Virus record (IMG/VR): IMGVR_UViG_3300031218_000306
Location: 1 to 25,772 of that record
Source of the DNA: a virus
Direction: 5' to 3' (one strand)
DNA length: 25,772 nt
Made by a program: the position numbers and the translations under genes. Positions within the stretch are counted from its first letter, which is position 1. The number at the start of each line of letters is the position of its first letter. Positions 1 to 8,585 of this stretch are shown piece by piece. The notes beneath the pieces were generated by a model that saw nothing but the letters and a program-made list of their open reading frames with translations, was not told the origin of the DNA and made no database searches.

Positions 1-2
1 CG

Positions 3-239
3 CAAGCACCGTTCACACCGGCGGGGGCAGTGGACGGGCACAGCTCCCTACAGGACCGGATCGACCATGCCGAGGCCGTGCGCGCCAAGGCGCGCGAGGT
101 AGATCGGATCAAGGCGCGGCTGGCGCGCGAGAAGCAATTCAACAAGCGCGTGGCGATCAACGCAGAGCTTCGCGCGGCGAAATTGGAATTGGAACGGCTC
201 ACCGGGGCGACCGCCCAACCGGCCGCACAGAGTGAGTGA
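3..239 (+). CDS. DUF4391-like protein, C-terminal part (cut by left edge)
   Basis: The reading frame is open from the left edge to TGA at 237-239, so this is the 3' end of a longer gene. A GTG at position 30 exists, but nothing marks it as the true start. The visible 78 residues form a charged helix rich in Lys, Arg, Glu and Ala, with the stretch AREKQFNKRVAINAELR followed by KLELERL. This resembles the C-terminal coiled coil of DUF4391 proteins as I remember that family; the identification is from memory, not from a search. DUF4391 genes are commonly found beside Type III methyltransferase genes, which fits the position here, a few bases before mod. Its biochemical role is unknown; its place in the operon suggests an accessory or regulatory part of the R-M system. 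Confidence 0.6.
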   Translation, partial: QAPFTPAGAVDGHSSLQDRIDHAEAVRAKAREVDRIKARLAREKQFNKRVAINAELRAAKLELERLTGATAQPAAQSE

Positions 240-252
240 GAGGACGATGAGT

Positions 253-2163
253 ATGGATAAGATGAAGCTGCACAGCCCCGACCTGAGCCAGGACAACATC
301 GCCAAGATCCGCGATTTGTTTCCGGGCTGCGTGAGCGAGGCCGCGGACGAGAACGGCAGACTGCGGCTTGCGGTGGATTTCGATCAACTTCGGCAGGAAC
401 TGAGCGACCATATTGTCGAAGGTGGGCAAGAAAGGTACCGGCTCGATTGGCCAGGAAAGCGTGAGGCTGTTGCACTTGCCAATGCACCGATCCTAAAAAC
501 GCTGCGTCCTTGCGAAGAAGAGAGCTCAAATTTTGCTTCGACCCGAAACCTGTTCCTGGAGGGGGACAATTTTGAAGTACTCAAGACCATTGAGGATACA
601 TTCTTGGGGGCTGTGAAACTCATTTACATCGATCCGCCTTATAATACGGGCAGAAATCTCATTTACAAAAATGACTATAGCGAAAGAACCGCTGACTTTC
701 TGGAAAGGTCAGGACAACTAGATGAAGACGCCGGAAAACTCGTCGCAAACCCCGAGACCAACGGAAGGTTCCATTCTGATTGGCTTTCGATGATGTATCA
801 GCGGCTCAAGGTTGCAAAAAATGTACTGGCGAAAGACGGCGTATTGGTATGTGCAATCGACGAAAACGAGTTTGGCACTTTGTCTGTGCTCATGAAAGAG
901 GTATTTAGCGGCGCTGCTTGGGAGCATGCTTACGTGAGTGTGGTGCACAATCCCAGGGGCCAACAGGGAACCAATTTTTCCTACGTAAATGAATACCTGA
1001 TCTTTGTTTTCCCGAGCGGGACCAAGGCCATTGGAGATCGAAAAATCCGAGAAGAGGATGTTAGCTGGTCGCAATTTCGGAATTGGGGGGGCGAGTCAGA
1101 GAGAACTGATGCAAAGAATTGCTTCTACCCAGTGCTGGTTAAGGAAGGCAAGATCATTGGTTTTGGAGACGTATGCCCCGACGATCTCCACCCAAAGCAG
1201 ACGGAGTGGAAAGGTGAAGTCGCCTATGTCTTTCCCATTGATAAATCCGGAGTTGAGCGGAAGTGGCGATACGCAAGACAAAGCGTTGATAACATCGCCA
1301 CTATGCTGCGTGCTAGGCAATCAGGCGACGGTTATCAGATTGAAATCGGAAAAACTTTTGGCCTCTATCGAAGCGTTTGGACAGACAAGCGCTATGATTC
1401 TAACGAATATGGAACAAAGCTTGTAAATGGCCTTGTCGAAGGATCTGGCTTCACTTTTCCAAAGAGCCTTTGGGCAGTCTATGACCCTGTAGAAGCAGTG
1501 ACAGGCAACGACAAGGATGCCATCGTTCTGGACTTCTTCGCAGGTTCGGCGACCACCGCGCATGCCGTTATGCAGCTTAACGCGGACGACGGGGGAAATC
1601 GACGTTTCGTTATGGTGCAGGTCCCAGAACCAATTGACCCCGGCCTTCCGCCATATAAGCGTGGCTTCACTACGATTGCAGAAATTTCTAAGGAACGCAT
1701 TCGCCGTGCCGGAAAGGAGATCCTTAAGGGTGAATGCCACTCTGACTGGAAGCGCGATGTTGGATTCCGAGTCCTGAAGATCGACACGTCGAACATGCGG
1801 GACGTCTATTATCGTCCTGACGAAGTCAAACAGGCCGACCTGCTCACCGCCGTCGACAACGTCAAACCGGACCGAACGGCCGAAGACTTGCTCTTCCAGG
1901 TGCTGGTGGACTGGGGCGTCGACCTGACGCTCCCCATCCGGCGCGAGACCGTGCAGGGCAAGATCGTGTTCTTTGTCGACGACAACGCGCTGGTCGCTTG
2001 TTTTGACACTGGCATCACCGAGGATCTGGTGAAGGAGCTGGCCGGGCATGAACCGCTGCGCGTCGTGTTCCGCGACAACGGCTTCGTCTCGGATGCTGTG
2101 AAGATCAACGTCGAACAGATCTTCCGCCAGCTCTCTCCCACCACCGACGTCAAAACCATTTGA
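253..2163 (+). CDS. mod: Type III restriction-modification methyltransferase subunit (Mod)
   Basis: An N6-adenine DNA methyltransferase of the beta class that modifies the system's recognition site and provides target recognition for the Res subunit. The catalytic motif DPPYNTG is at residues 127-133, and the S-adenosylmethionine-binding motif DFFAGSATT is at 427-435. The catalytic motif precedes the SAM motif, as expected for this class. The roughly 300 residues between them should hold the target recognition domain. The length, 636 residues, is normal for Mod. I chose ATG 253 because GAGAGGA lies about 8 bases upstream and the N-terminus ([13 protein letters not shown]) matches typical Mod starts. 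ATG 247 and GTG 232, which would overlap the previous gene, remain possible. GC falls to about 40% in the middle rows (660-720, 1380-1440) against about 60% near the 3' end. Function is confident; sequence specificity cannot be read. Confidence 0.95.
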   Translation: MDKMKLHSPDLSQDNIAKIRDLFPGCVSEAADENGRLRLAVDFDQLRQELSDHIVEGGQERYRLDWPGKREAVALANAPILKTLRPCEEESSNFASTRNLFLEGDNFEVLKTIEDTFLGAVKLIYIDPPYNTGRNLIYKNDYSERTADFLERSGQLDEDAGKLVANPETNGRFHSDWLSMMYQRLKVAKNVLAKDGVLVCAIDENEFGTLSVLMKEVFSGAAWEHAYVSVVHNPRGQQGTNFSYVNEYLIFVFPSGTKAIGDRKIREEDVSWSQFRNWGGESERTDAKNCFYPVLVKEGKIIGFGDVCPDDLHPKQTEWKGEVAYVFPIDKSGVERKWRYARQSVDNIATMLRARQSGDGYQIEIGKTFGLYRSVWTDKRYDSNEYGTKLVNGLVEGSGFTFPKSLWAVYDPVEAVTGNDKDAIVLDFFAGSATTAHAVMQLNADDGGNRRFVMVQVPEPIDPGLPPYKRGFTTIAEISKERIRRAGKEILKGECHSDWKRDVGFRVLKIDTSNMRDVYYRPDEVKQADLLTAVDNVKPDRTAEDLLFQVLVDWGVDLTLPIRRETVQGKIVFFVDDNALVACFDTGITEDLVKELAGHEPLRVVFRDNGFVSDAVKINVEQIFRQLSPTTDVKTI

Positions 2164-2176
2164 AAGGGCGACAAAC

Positions 2177-5100
2177 ATGAAACTGAAGTTCAAGGTCCAG
2201 CCCTATCAAACCAATGCCGTCGACTCCGTCGTGGACTGTTTCGCCGGTCAGCCAATGGCCAGTGGCGTCAACTATCGGATCGACCCCGGCCGCAAGGCAC
2301 AGACCAGCGCGTTCGAGGAAGGCTTCAAGAACGCCGACATAGCGCTGAGTGAGGCACAAGTTCTGGCAAACATCCAAGATGTGCAGCACCGCCAGAACCT
2401 GCCGTTCAGCCAAAGCCTCACAGACTTCACCGCCGTCAACGGGCGTGGCGAGCGAACACCGGCGCCAACGACCTACACCCGCGACGCGCTGGCCGCGAGC
2501 CGCTACCACCTCGACGTCGAGATGGAAACCGGGACCGGCAAGACCTATTGCTACATCAAGACCATCTTCGAGATGAACAAGCGCTTCGGCTGGTCGAAGT
2601 TCATCATAATGGTGCCCAGCATTGCGATCCGCGAAGGCGTCTACAAATCGCTTCAGATCACGGCTGACCACTTCACGGAAAGCTACGGCAAGAAGGCAAG
2701 GTTCTTCATCTATAATTCCAAGCGTCTGCACGAGCTGGAAAGCTTCTCGTCGGACGCTGGCATCAACGTGATGGTCATCAATATTCAGGCCTTTGCTGCC
2801 CGTGGTGCGGATAACCGTCGCATCTACGACGAGCTCGACGACTTCCAGTCTCGCCGCCCCATCGACGTGATCGCCAGCAACCGGCCGATCCTGATCCTGG
2901 ACGAGCCGCAAAAAATGCAGGGTAACGCGACGATGGAAGCGTTGCCAAAGTTCAAGCCACTCATGGTCCTTCGTTATTCAGCCACCCACAGGACACAGCA
3001 CAACCGGATCCATCGCTTGGACGCCTTGGATGCCTACAACCAGAAGCTCGTGAAGAAGATCGCCGTACGTGGAATCCAAACGCGCGGTCTGGCCGGAACC
3101 AATGCCTACCTTTACCTCGAGGGGATCGACATCTCGAAGAAGGCGCCGGTCGCCCGGATCGAAATGGAAGTGAAGCTGAAATCCGGCGAAATCAAACGGC
3201 AACTTCGGCGGCTGGAATTTCGCGACGACCTGTTCACGCTTTCCGGGGAGCTGGATCAGTACAAAGGCTTCACGATCTCTCAGATCGACTACAACCACGA
3301 CACGGTGGAATTCACCAACGGCGAGGTGCTTACGGCTGGCGAGGCCACAGGTGACGTGTCAGAGCGCGACATCCGGCGGATCCAGATCCGCGAGACGATC
3401 AAAGCGCATTTCGACAAGGAAAAGCAGCTCTTCGCTCAAGGGATCAAGGTCCTTTCGCTATTTTTCATCGATGAGGTGGTTAAGTACCGTGACTACGGTC
3501 AGCCGGACGAAAATGGAGAGTACGCCCGTGTCTTTGAAGAGGAATACGAGCTGTTGAAGGAAGAGTATCTTTCAGAGCTGGCAATCGACAACGAGGCGTA
3601 CCGAAAGTATCTCGCAGCAATTGATGTGACGAAGACTCACAACGGCTATTTCTCAATCGACAAGAAAACCAAACAGTTGAAGGATCCCGCAGTCGGTGCG
3701 CGGGCCGTCGATTCAGATGATGTCGACGCTTATGATCTCATCCTGAAGGACAAGGAGAGCTTGCTAAGCCTTCCCGGTCCAACCGACAGCGCTGATCAAC
3801 GGGCAAAAAGAGAAGTTCGTTTCATTTTCTCTCACTCTGCGCTGCGGGAGGGGTGGGACAACCCCAATGTCTTTGTCATGTGCATGTTGAAGCATAGCGA
3901 CAATACGATCTCTCGGCGCCAAGAAGTGGGTCGGGGTTTGCGGCTATCCGTAAACCAGCACGGTGACAGAATGGACCACCCGGCGGCGGTTCATGACATT
4001 AATGTTCTTACGGTGGTCGCGAGCGAAAGCTACAAGGACTTCGTGGGCGGGCTGCAGAAGGAAATTTCGGAGACTTTGTCCTCACGGCCCCGGCAGGCCA
4101 CCGAAGCCTACTTTGCAGGCAAGACCATCACCACCGATGCGGGCCCTATTGAAATCACGCCTGCAATGGCGAAGCAGGTCTACAGATATCTCGTCAAGAA
4201 TGATTACACGGACGACGCTGATCAAATTTCTGAAGACTACCACAAGGCAAAAGAAGCAGGCACGCTGGTCGAGTTGCCAGATGAACTTAAGCCGCATGCC
4301 GAGCAGATATTCCAGCTCATTGACAGTGTGTTCAGCGATGCACAGCTGCCTAAAGTCGACGACGGGCGAAAACCAAAGACGAACCCGCTCAATGCCAACT
4401 TCGAGAAGAAGGAATTCCAGGAGCTCTGGTCCCGGATCAATCGGAAAGCAGTCTATCGCGTGGACTTCAACTCAGCTGAGTTAGTTCGAAAATGTGTCCG
4501 CGCCCTCGACAGCCAGCTACGCGTAACACCACTTCAGTATACCGTTCAAGCAGGCGTTCAGACGGATGGGATTACCGACGACCAGTTGAAGGCTGGCGAC
4601 GGTTTCGAGGTGACCGCGACTTCCACCCAACATGGTGGCTCGGTGTACTCACGAGTGAAATATGACTTGGTTGGCAAGATCGCAGAGAATTCCCAGCTCA
4701 CGCGTCAGTCGACTGCCTCAATCCTTTCAGGCTTAGAGGCTAGTATCTTCGCTCAGTTTCAGCAGAATCCAGAGCACTTTATCGCAGAGGCATCGCGGAT
4801 TATTGCCGAGCAGAAGGCGACGATGATTATCGAGCGTCTGAGCTATGACGAGGTCGCTGACTGCTACGACGTCGATATCTTCACCGCCAATCAGAGCGGT
4901 CAAGATTTCTCGCGCGCAAGCGCCAAGCTGAAGAACCACGTCTACGATTATGTTGTAACCGATTCTGATGTCGAAAAGCGTTTCGTGGCAGAGTTGGAAA
5001 CCAGCTCAGAAGTGGTCGTATACGCCAAGCTTCCTCGTGGTTTCCTCATTCCAACGCCAGTTGGAGATTACAACCCAGATTGGGCGATCTCTTTCAAGGA

Positions 5101-5305
5101 TGGGGGCGTGAAACATATTTATTTCGTGGCTGAAACCAAAGGTTCGATGTCAACGATGAAATTGCGCGAGATAGAGAAGACCAAAATCGAGTGCGCCAGA
5201 AAATTCTTTGATGAAATCAGTCAGAAAATTTCACAAGATAAGGTGAAATACGAGGTCGTCACTGATTATGCAAAGTTGATGGATATAGTCGGTCGTGCAG
5301 CGTGA
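2177..5305 (+). CDS. res: Type III restriction endonuclease subunit (Res, helicase-nuclease)
   Basis: The ATP-dependent helicase and nuclease subunit that, with Mod, senses pairs of unmethylated sites and cleaves DNA. It is 1042 residues long. Walker A METGTGKT is at 116-123, the Walker B/DEAx-type motif DEPQ at 242-245, RYSATH is the motif III region, and QEVGRGLR starts near 582 (motif VI). The C-terminal PD-(D/E)xK nuclease site is visible as PD at 967-968 followed by ETK at 986-988. All catalytic elements are present and the frame is intact, so the enzyme should be active. Its ATG lies 13 bases after the mod stop with AAAGGG as ribosome binding site, so the two subunits are translationally close. 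The second half is somewhat AT-richer than the first, again hinting at a mosaic history. Confidence 0.95.
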   Translation: MKLKFKVQPYQTNAVDSVVDCFAGQPMASGVNYRIDPGRKAQTSAFEEGFKNADIALSEAQVLANIQDVQHRQNLPFSQSLTDFTAVNGRGERTPAPTTYTRDALAASRYHLDVEMETGTGKTYCYIKTIFEMNKRFGWSKFIIMVPSIAIREGVYKSLQITADHFTESYGKKARFFIYNSKRLHELESFSSDAGINVMVINIQAFAARGADNRRIYDELDDFQSRRPIDVIASNRPILILDEPQKMQGNATMEALPKFKPLMVLRYSATHRTQHNRIHRLDALDAYNQKLVKKIAVRGIQTRGLAGTNAYLYLEGIDISKKAPVARIEMEVKLKSGEIKRQLRRLEFRDDLFTLSGELDQYKGFTISQIDYNHDTVEFTNGEVLTAGEATGDVSERDIRRIQIRETIKAHFDKEKQLFAQGIKVLSLFFIDEVVKYRDYGQPDENGEYARVFEEEYELLKEEYLSELAIDNEAYRKYLAAIDVTKTHNGYFSIDKKTKQLKDPAVGARAVDSDDVDAYDLILKDKESLLSLPGPTDSADQRAKREVRFIFSHSALREGWDNPNVFVMCMLKHSDNTISRRQEVGRGLRLSVNQHGDRMDHPAAVHDINVLTVVASESYKDFVGGLQKEISETLSSRPRQATEAYFAGKTITTDAGPIEITPAMAKQVYRYLVKNDYTDDADQISEDYHKAKEAGTLVELPDELKPHAEQIFQLIDSVFSDAQLPKVDDGRKPKTNPLNANFEKKEFQELWSRINRKAVYRVDFNSAELVRKCVRALDSQLRVTPLQYTVQAGVQTDGITDDQLKAGDGFEVTATSTQHGGSVYSRVKYDLVGKIAENSQLTRQSTASILSGLEASIFAQFQQNPEHFIAEASRIIAEQKATMIIERLSYDEVADCYDVDIFTANQSGQDFSRASAKLKNHVYDYVVTDSDVEKRFVAELETSSEVVVYAKLPRGFLIPTPVGDYNPDWAISFKDGGVKHIYFVAETKGSMSTMKLREIEKTKIECARKFFDEISQKISQDKVKYEVVTDYAKLMDIVGRAA

Positions 5306-6252
5306 TGAAACCCCGCTCGATCAACATCTTCCTCCTCGACGGCGATCCGAACGGCATTCGGGTAGCGCAAATCTCGATGTCTACGATCCAGGCAATCGCC
5401 TTCCGCCGCAACCAGCTGCGCCGGGTTCGCGAGGCTTTTCCCGAGATTGAGCGGCCAGGCGTCTATATCTTGATTGGCTCCGATGACAATCAGGCGGATC
5501 AGCAACTCGCCTATATCGGTGAGTCTGAAGGTATCGGTGGTAGGCTATCCACTCACAACTCCAATGAAAGCGGGCGAGATGCTAAAGGTTTTTGGACAGA
5601 CACGGTTGTCCTGATAAGCAAAGATGAGAACCTTACCAAAAGCCATGCGCGCTACGTGGAAGCATGCTTGATCCGTAGCGCTGGGAGCAATCCTCGCTGG
5701 ACCCTGCCCAATACTAGAATGCCGTCCAACGATGCTGGGAAGTTACCGCTTCCTGATCGCGCGGCCATGGACGAATTTGTTGATCAGACGAAAACACTGG
5801 TCGGCGCTCTCGGCTGGGATGTGTTTCGCGAGATGCGTGGGCGGGCACCGCAAATGATACCGCTAGAACAGGACATGCTGCAGCCTGAGCCGATCGCAAG
5901 CGCAAAATTCTTTTTCCGTGGCGAAGGCTTTTCGGCAGAAATGGTGGTCGGCCCGTCCGGGGATTTCATTGTTCAAGCGGGGTCAAAAGCGCGGCTTCGA
6001 ACTACATCCACAATCCCCAGAGGAACCACGACTTTGCGCTCCACCCTGCTTGAAAAGGGCGTGTTGCGTGAAGACGGGAAATTTCTCCTCTTTACCAGCA
6101 ACTACAGCTTTTCATCGGTTTCAGCCGCCGCTGCAGCAGTGATCGGAGCAAGCGCGAACGGCCGAATTCTTTGGAAGCTGCCCGACGGATCAACCTATGC
6201 GGATTGGGAGTCGGGTCTGAGCGAAAAAGACGCTGCTGAGCCAACCAAATAG
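5305..6252 (+). CDS. GIY-YIG nuclease-like protein with C-terminal DUF4357
   Basis: Predicted 315-residue protein with a GIY-YIG nuclease core. GVYIL at 52-56 and AYIGES at 69-74 are the two name-giving strands, Arg80 is the conserved arginine, and Glu119 in the helix KSHARYVEA is the likely metal ligand. The C-terminus, about 244-296, resembles DUF4357: RSTLLEKGVL, then FLLFTSNYSFSSVSAAAA and NGRILWKLPDG. The ATG at 5305 shares one base with the res stop (TGATG), so translation is coupled to res; a GTG at 5302 is an alternative. Co-translation with a Type III system suggests an accessory nuclease or DNA-binding function in the same defence unit. Its substrate is unknown. Family assignment rests on motifs seen by eye. 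Confidence 0.85.
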   Translation: MKPRSINIFLLDGDPNGIRVAQISMSTIQAIAFRRNQLRRVREAFPEIERPGVYILIGSDDNQADQQLAYIGESEGIGGRLSTHNSNESGRDAKGFWTDTVVLISKDENLTKSHARYVEACLIRSAGSNPRWTLPNTRMPSNDAGKLPLPDRAAMDEFVDQTKTLVGALGWDVFREMRGRAPQMIPLEQDMLQPEPIASAKFFFRGEGFSAEMVVGPSGDFIVQAGSKARLRTTSTIPRGTTTLRSTLLEKGVLREDGKFLLFTSNYSFSSVSAAAAAVIGASANGRILWKLPDGSTYADWESGLSEKDAAEPTK

Positions 6253-6397
6253 GGTGGTTATGCATTCGAATCCGAAGCTCCCAATACCACGTTCGCCGTC
6301 AGGCACGTCAACGACAACACCATGATATAAATTCAGAAACTTGGTTTGTCGGCGTGGGATTGCTATTTGGAATTTTCCTTTCCACGCGTAGGAAGCC
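6253..6397. other. Convergent intergenic spacer between R-M operon and phage late operon
   Basis: This 145-base spacer separates the ends of two converging operons. It holds an imperfect inverted repeat, GCGTGGGA (6352-6359) with TTCCACGC (6380-6387), including one G-T pair, and its 20-base loop contains the small palindrome GGAATTTTCC. This could be a weak bidirectional terminator, but there is no clear T-tract. I see no tRNA fragment, integrase or direct repeat that would mark an attachment site. Confidence 0.35.
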
Positions 6398-6661
6398 TTA
6401 TGGTGCCGACCAACTGCAGGCCCGCGCCTGATCTCGCATGACCGCGTAATCGCCCATCATCTCGACGACGGCCGATCCGTCCGGCAGAAGAGCGAGTTCC
6501 TCCGTCGCGCGGTTCCGAATTTCCCTACTGTATTCCACGACCGGCGGACATGCCGCCAAACCGTTCGCTTCAAAACCCGCCGTCGCGCAGCCGGTCAACC
6601 AGCTCGCCACGATCACGAGGACGGCGAACCGCCGCCTCCAGCATCCGGCGTTGGATTTCAT
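6398..6661 (-). CDS. Outer-membrane spanin lipoprotein (Rz1-like)
   Basis: An 87-residue lipoprotein. A positively charged N-terminus (WRRRF) precedes the hydrophobic stretch AVLVIVASW and the lipobox LTGC, with Cys25 as the lipidated residue. The mature part (about 63 residues) includes ACPPVVEYSREIRNRATEEL and ends in ARACSWSAP. This type of short lipoprotein ends many alphaproteobacterial phage lysis cassettes and, by analogy with Rz1, should sit in the outer membrane and join an inner-membrane partner to fuse the membranes at lysis. I chose ATG 6661 because GGGAGAAG lies just upstream and it places the lipobox correctly; longer readings of the frame add non-conserved residues. The first 92 bases overlap the preceding spanin gene in another frame, as in Rz/Rz1 pairs. 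Confidence 0.75.
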   Translation of the reverse strand: MKSNAGCWRRRFAVLVIVASWLTGCATAGFEANGLAACPPVVEYSREIRNRATEELALLPDGSAVVEMMGDYAVMRDQARACSWSAP

Positions 6662-6827
6662 TGGTCTTCTCCCTGGTTTCAAGGCGTTCCGCCAAGCGAC
6701 CAACGCGCTCGCCGGAACGGCGGATCGAAAGCAGGAACAGGACGATGGCGACAACCATAGCTCCATAGCGCAAAGCGGCCCGCGCCGGTGGGGTGGCAAC
6801 GATCCCGCCGAGAATGCCGGCGATCAT
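6570..6827 (-). CDS. Inner-membrane spanin candidate (Rz-like)
   Basis: An 85-residue protein with one N-terminal membrane helix (about 20-35, ALRYGAMVVAIVLFLLSI) and then a charged helix with coiled-coil character (about 38-68). This is the architecture of an i-spanin: membrane anchor plus periplasmic coiled coil. The ATG at 6827 overlaps the endolysin stop (ATGA), which favours it over a TTG 18 bases upstream, and a G-rich ribosome binding site lies within the end of the endolysin gene. Its 3' third is shared, in a different frame, with the lipoprotein gene, supporting a spanin pair. Assignment is from topology and position, since spanins are poorly conserved in sequence. Confidence 0.65.
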   Translation of the reverse strand: MIAGILGGIVATPPARAALRYGAMVVAIVLFLLSIRRSGERVGRLAERLETREKTNEIQRRMLEAAVRRPRDRGELVDRLRDGGF

Positions 6828-7504
6828 CTCTGCCCCCGTTTCCAATCATCGAGGCGGGCATAGATGGTGACCGCGATCCCTCCGAGCGCCACGGCGATGA
6901 ACACCCAGCGCAACGTGTCCAGATATGGCACCAGTGGCAGGACGGCGGACTGGGTCTCGGACAGGACGCTCTGTGCGACTTCGACCCCCGCCGCGCCCAG
7001 CGTCGCAACCCCGGCCGCCCCGCCGCCCTTCATTGTGCGACTGTCGGCCAACACCTCGCGCGCGGGCGGCGTGTCCTCGGCGAATACGGTCGCCCGGACC
7101 GGGAAGCGCTCGCCCCATTGGCGCGCCGGCCCCAGATCAACATGCATGAAGCCCGAGCGCGGGTAATAGCCGAAGCCGAGGAACCCGACCTCGCGGGCTG
7201 CTGCTTCGAAGGCCGCGGGATCGTGGTTCGCCATGGCGATATCGAAGGCGGTGCCATCCATGTGCTTCGAGGCATTTGCCCCGCCAACAGCGCGGTTGTG
7301 CTCGGGGGAGCGATACGCCGAGCGAACGATCATCGGCTTGCCCAAGCGCTCGCGCAGCGCCTGCAGGGTGTCGAGCGCTGCGGGGTGCAGCTTGAGTTGG
7401 CCGGTTCCACGACAGGCGATCTCGGCGGGCGAGAAGTTGCGCCAGCGCCAGAGCTGGTCCGGCACATCGCGGAAATGGCGGAAACTGCGGATGGGGTCGG
7501 CCAT
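6824..7504 (-). CDS. Peptidase M15 family endolysin with C-terminal membrane segment
   Basis: A zinc D-Ala-D-Ala carboxypeptidase-type enzyme (peptidase M15_3-like), 226 residues, probably the phage endolysin that cuts peptidoglycan peptides. The zinc-binding pattern SKHMDGTAFD gives His81 and Asp88, and MHVD gives His121. The preceding RSAYRSPEHNRAVGG is also typical of the family. There is no N-terminal signal. Instead the C-terminus carries a predicted membrane helix, about 200-216 (WVFIAVALGGIAVTIYA), followed by a charged tail, so the enzyme may be tail-anchored. ATG 7504 is preceded by AAGGAG at the right distance; the longer open frame upstream is not coding-like. The stop overlaps the next gene's start (ATGA). 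Confidence 0.85.
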   Translation of the reverse strand: MADPIRSFRHFRDVPDQLWRWRNFSPAEIACRGTGQLKLHPAALDTLQALRERLGKPMIVRSAYRSPEHNRAVGGANASKHMDGTAFDIAMANHDPAAFEAAAREVGFLGFGYYPRSGFMHVDLGPARQWGERFPVRATVFAEDTPPAREVLADSRTMKGGGAAGVATLGAAGVEVAQSVLSETQSAVLPLVPYLDTLRWVFIAVALGGIAVTIYARLDDWKRGQR

Positions 7505-7608
7505 GATGGGTCTCCTTGGGCTTTTAGGACATAGGAACAGCGCGCCGCCCGTGGGGACGGACGGCGGGTCGGGAAACGGTGCTGAGAGAGGTTTTTCCGG
7601 ATCGCGTT

Positions 7609-7629
7609 GCGCTCCGGTGCACGGAGCGC
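7609..7629. repeat. Inverted repeat (8-bp perfect stem) between holin candidate and endolysin
   Basis: GCGCTCCG at 7609-7616 pairs perfectly with CGGAGCGC at 7622-7629 around a 5-base loop. It lies just downstream of the small membrane protein gene, in the 131-base gap before the endolysin. No T-tract follows on the minus strand, so it is not a standard intrinsic terminator; it may stabilise or attenuate the message. A second imperfect GC hairpin lies near 7542-7568. Confidence 0.4.
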
Positions 7630-7635
7630 GCGCTG

Positions 7636-7944
7636 TCAGTCGTCGCTCTTGCGCTGGAAGGCGGCGAACATGAGGTTGCGCATGTCGTGGATGTCGCGCT
7701 CGATGCGTTCCAGGCGGTCGTGATCGATGCGACGGTCCTCGTCGCGGCGCTTCTCGATGCGCAGTCGCTCGGCCTCGAGCTCCTGCTCGAGCTTGTGCAA
7801 GAGCGCCTCGTTGGTAAATGCCTTGCGCGTCACGGCCGCGGCCAGCCCGGCAATGAGGCTGAACCACACGCCGATGGCCGCGGCCAACCCGTGCTCGCGC
7901 AGGGCGTGGATGATCTGATCGGAAATACTTTCGCGGTCGGGCAT
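7636..7944 (-). CDS. Small membrane protein with coiled coil, holin candidate
   Basis: A 102-residue protein with a short cytoplasmic-type N-terminus, one hydrophobic segment (about 18-39, HGLAAAIGVWFSLIAGLAAAV) and a long charged, probably coiled-coil helix (about 45-90, rich in Glu, Arg and Asp). It sits directly before the M15 endolysin, the usual place for a holin, but a single membrane helix with a long coiled coil is also seen in other phage membrane proteins. ATG 7944 is preceded by AGGGAG 6 bases away and is preferred; ATG codons further upstream lack a ribosome binding site. Whether it makes membrane holes cannot be told from sequence. Confidence 0.6.
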   Translation of the reverse strand: MPDRESISDQIIHALREHGLAAAIGVWFSLIAGLAAAVTRKAFTNEALLHKLEQELEAERLRIEKRRDEDRRIDHDRLERIERDIHDMRNLMFAAFQRKSDD

Positions 7945-8025
7945 CCGGTCTCCCTGATGGCTGGCGTGCTGGTCGTGCATGATCATGGGGGCTGCGGGGA
8001 GCGACGGGCGGAGATGCGCGCTCCT

Positions 8026-8041
8026 CCGGGCCGCGGCCCGG
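8026..8041. repeat. 16-bp perfect palindrome after fibre gene
   Basis: CCGGGCCGCGGCCCGG reads the same on both strands and ends one base from the stop codon of the 8043-8585 gene. In RNA it could fold only with a tiny loop. No T-run follows on the minus strand. It may be a weak pause or processing site. Confidence 0.35.
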
Positions 8042-8042
8042 C

Positions 8043-8585
8043 TCACATCCCGGCGCGGTTGCGCGCGACCGCTTGGATGTGGTCGCGCGTCGCGCTGTCC
8101 AGCGTGCCGGGAAACAGCATCACCTGATTGGCGTGCCCCGACAGCCCGAGCGCATTGATCCCGGCCGACAGCGGGATCACGTCCTCGGTGAACGTATCGT
8201 CCGGCCGGTAGATCATCAGCGTCCAGGTCCCGGCCTGCGCCTGTGGAATGGTGACGCTGAACCCCGCCCCGTCCCCGAACTCCAGAAAAGGCATAACCGT
8301 GCCGGCGCGGTAGACCGGCCGATCCCTGAAGCCGAACATGTCACCCGAGAGATCCGAGATGTCCCGAACAAGTGCATGGCCCGACGCCTTCCGGATGGCG
8401 GACGTCGTGTCTGTTGCCAGACCTGCGACCACGAACGCCGTGGACTTGCGAACCGGAGATTTGCCTTCCGTTTCCAGCCCCTCCACCACATGGGCCGTGG
8501 CTTTTCGAACGGCGGATCTGCCTTCGGTGTCCAGACCCGCCACCACGAACGCCGTGGATTTCCGGATCCGGGTAACGTCGGTCAC
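8043..8585 (-). CDS. Phage tail-associated protein with N-terminal 19-residue tandem repeats
   Basis: A 180-residue protein of unknown family. The GTG at 8585 overlaps the stop of the previous gene by 4 bases (GTGA), which fixes the start. Residues 8-64 are three tandem 19-residue repeats with the pattern RKxTAxVVxGLxTxxxSxx, and a partial fourth copy starts at 65. The C-terminal part (about 75-180) looks like a beta-rich domain (PFLEFGDGAGFSVTIPQA, GTWTLMIYRPDDTF). Its place, last in the tail and fibre set before the lysis genes, suggests a fibre or fibre-attached component. No catalytic motif is visible. Confidence 0.75.
   Translation of the reverse strand: MTDVTRIRKSTAFVVAGLDTEGRSAVRKATAHVVEGLETEGKSPVRKSTAFVVAGLATDTTSAIRKASGHALVRDISDLSGDMFGFRDRPVYRAGTVMPFLEFGDGAGFSVTIPQAQAGTWTLMIYRPDDTFTEDVIPLSAGINALGLSGHANQVMLFPGTLDSATRDHIQAVARNRAGM
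8394..8564 (-). repeat. Three coding tandem repeats of 57 bp (19 residues)
   Basis: Units run 8564-8508, 8507-8451 and 8450-8394. At the protein level they begin RKSTAFVVAGLDT, RKATAHVVEGLET and RKSTAFVVAGLAT, so units 1 and 3 are closest. The DNA copies are diverged, so the repeats are not very recent, but unit number could still change by recombination. Confidence 0.8.

Noticed and set aside
1085-1091. Run of seven G in mod as a possible phase-variation tract
   Set aside because: Seven bases is short for a slippage-driven phase switch, and no tetra- or pentanucleotide repeats typical of phase-variable mod genes are present.
1321-2193. 290-codon minus-strand frame opposite mod
   Set aside because: Antisense to a gene with clear catalytic motifs; the translation has no recognisable features.
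7505-7867. N-terminal extension of the endolysin by about 120 residues
   Set aside because: The extension is Arg/Pro/His-rich, overlaps the small membrane protein gene, and ATG 7504 has a strong AAGGAG site.
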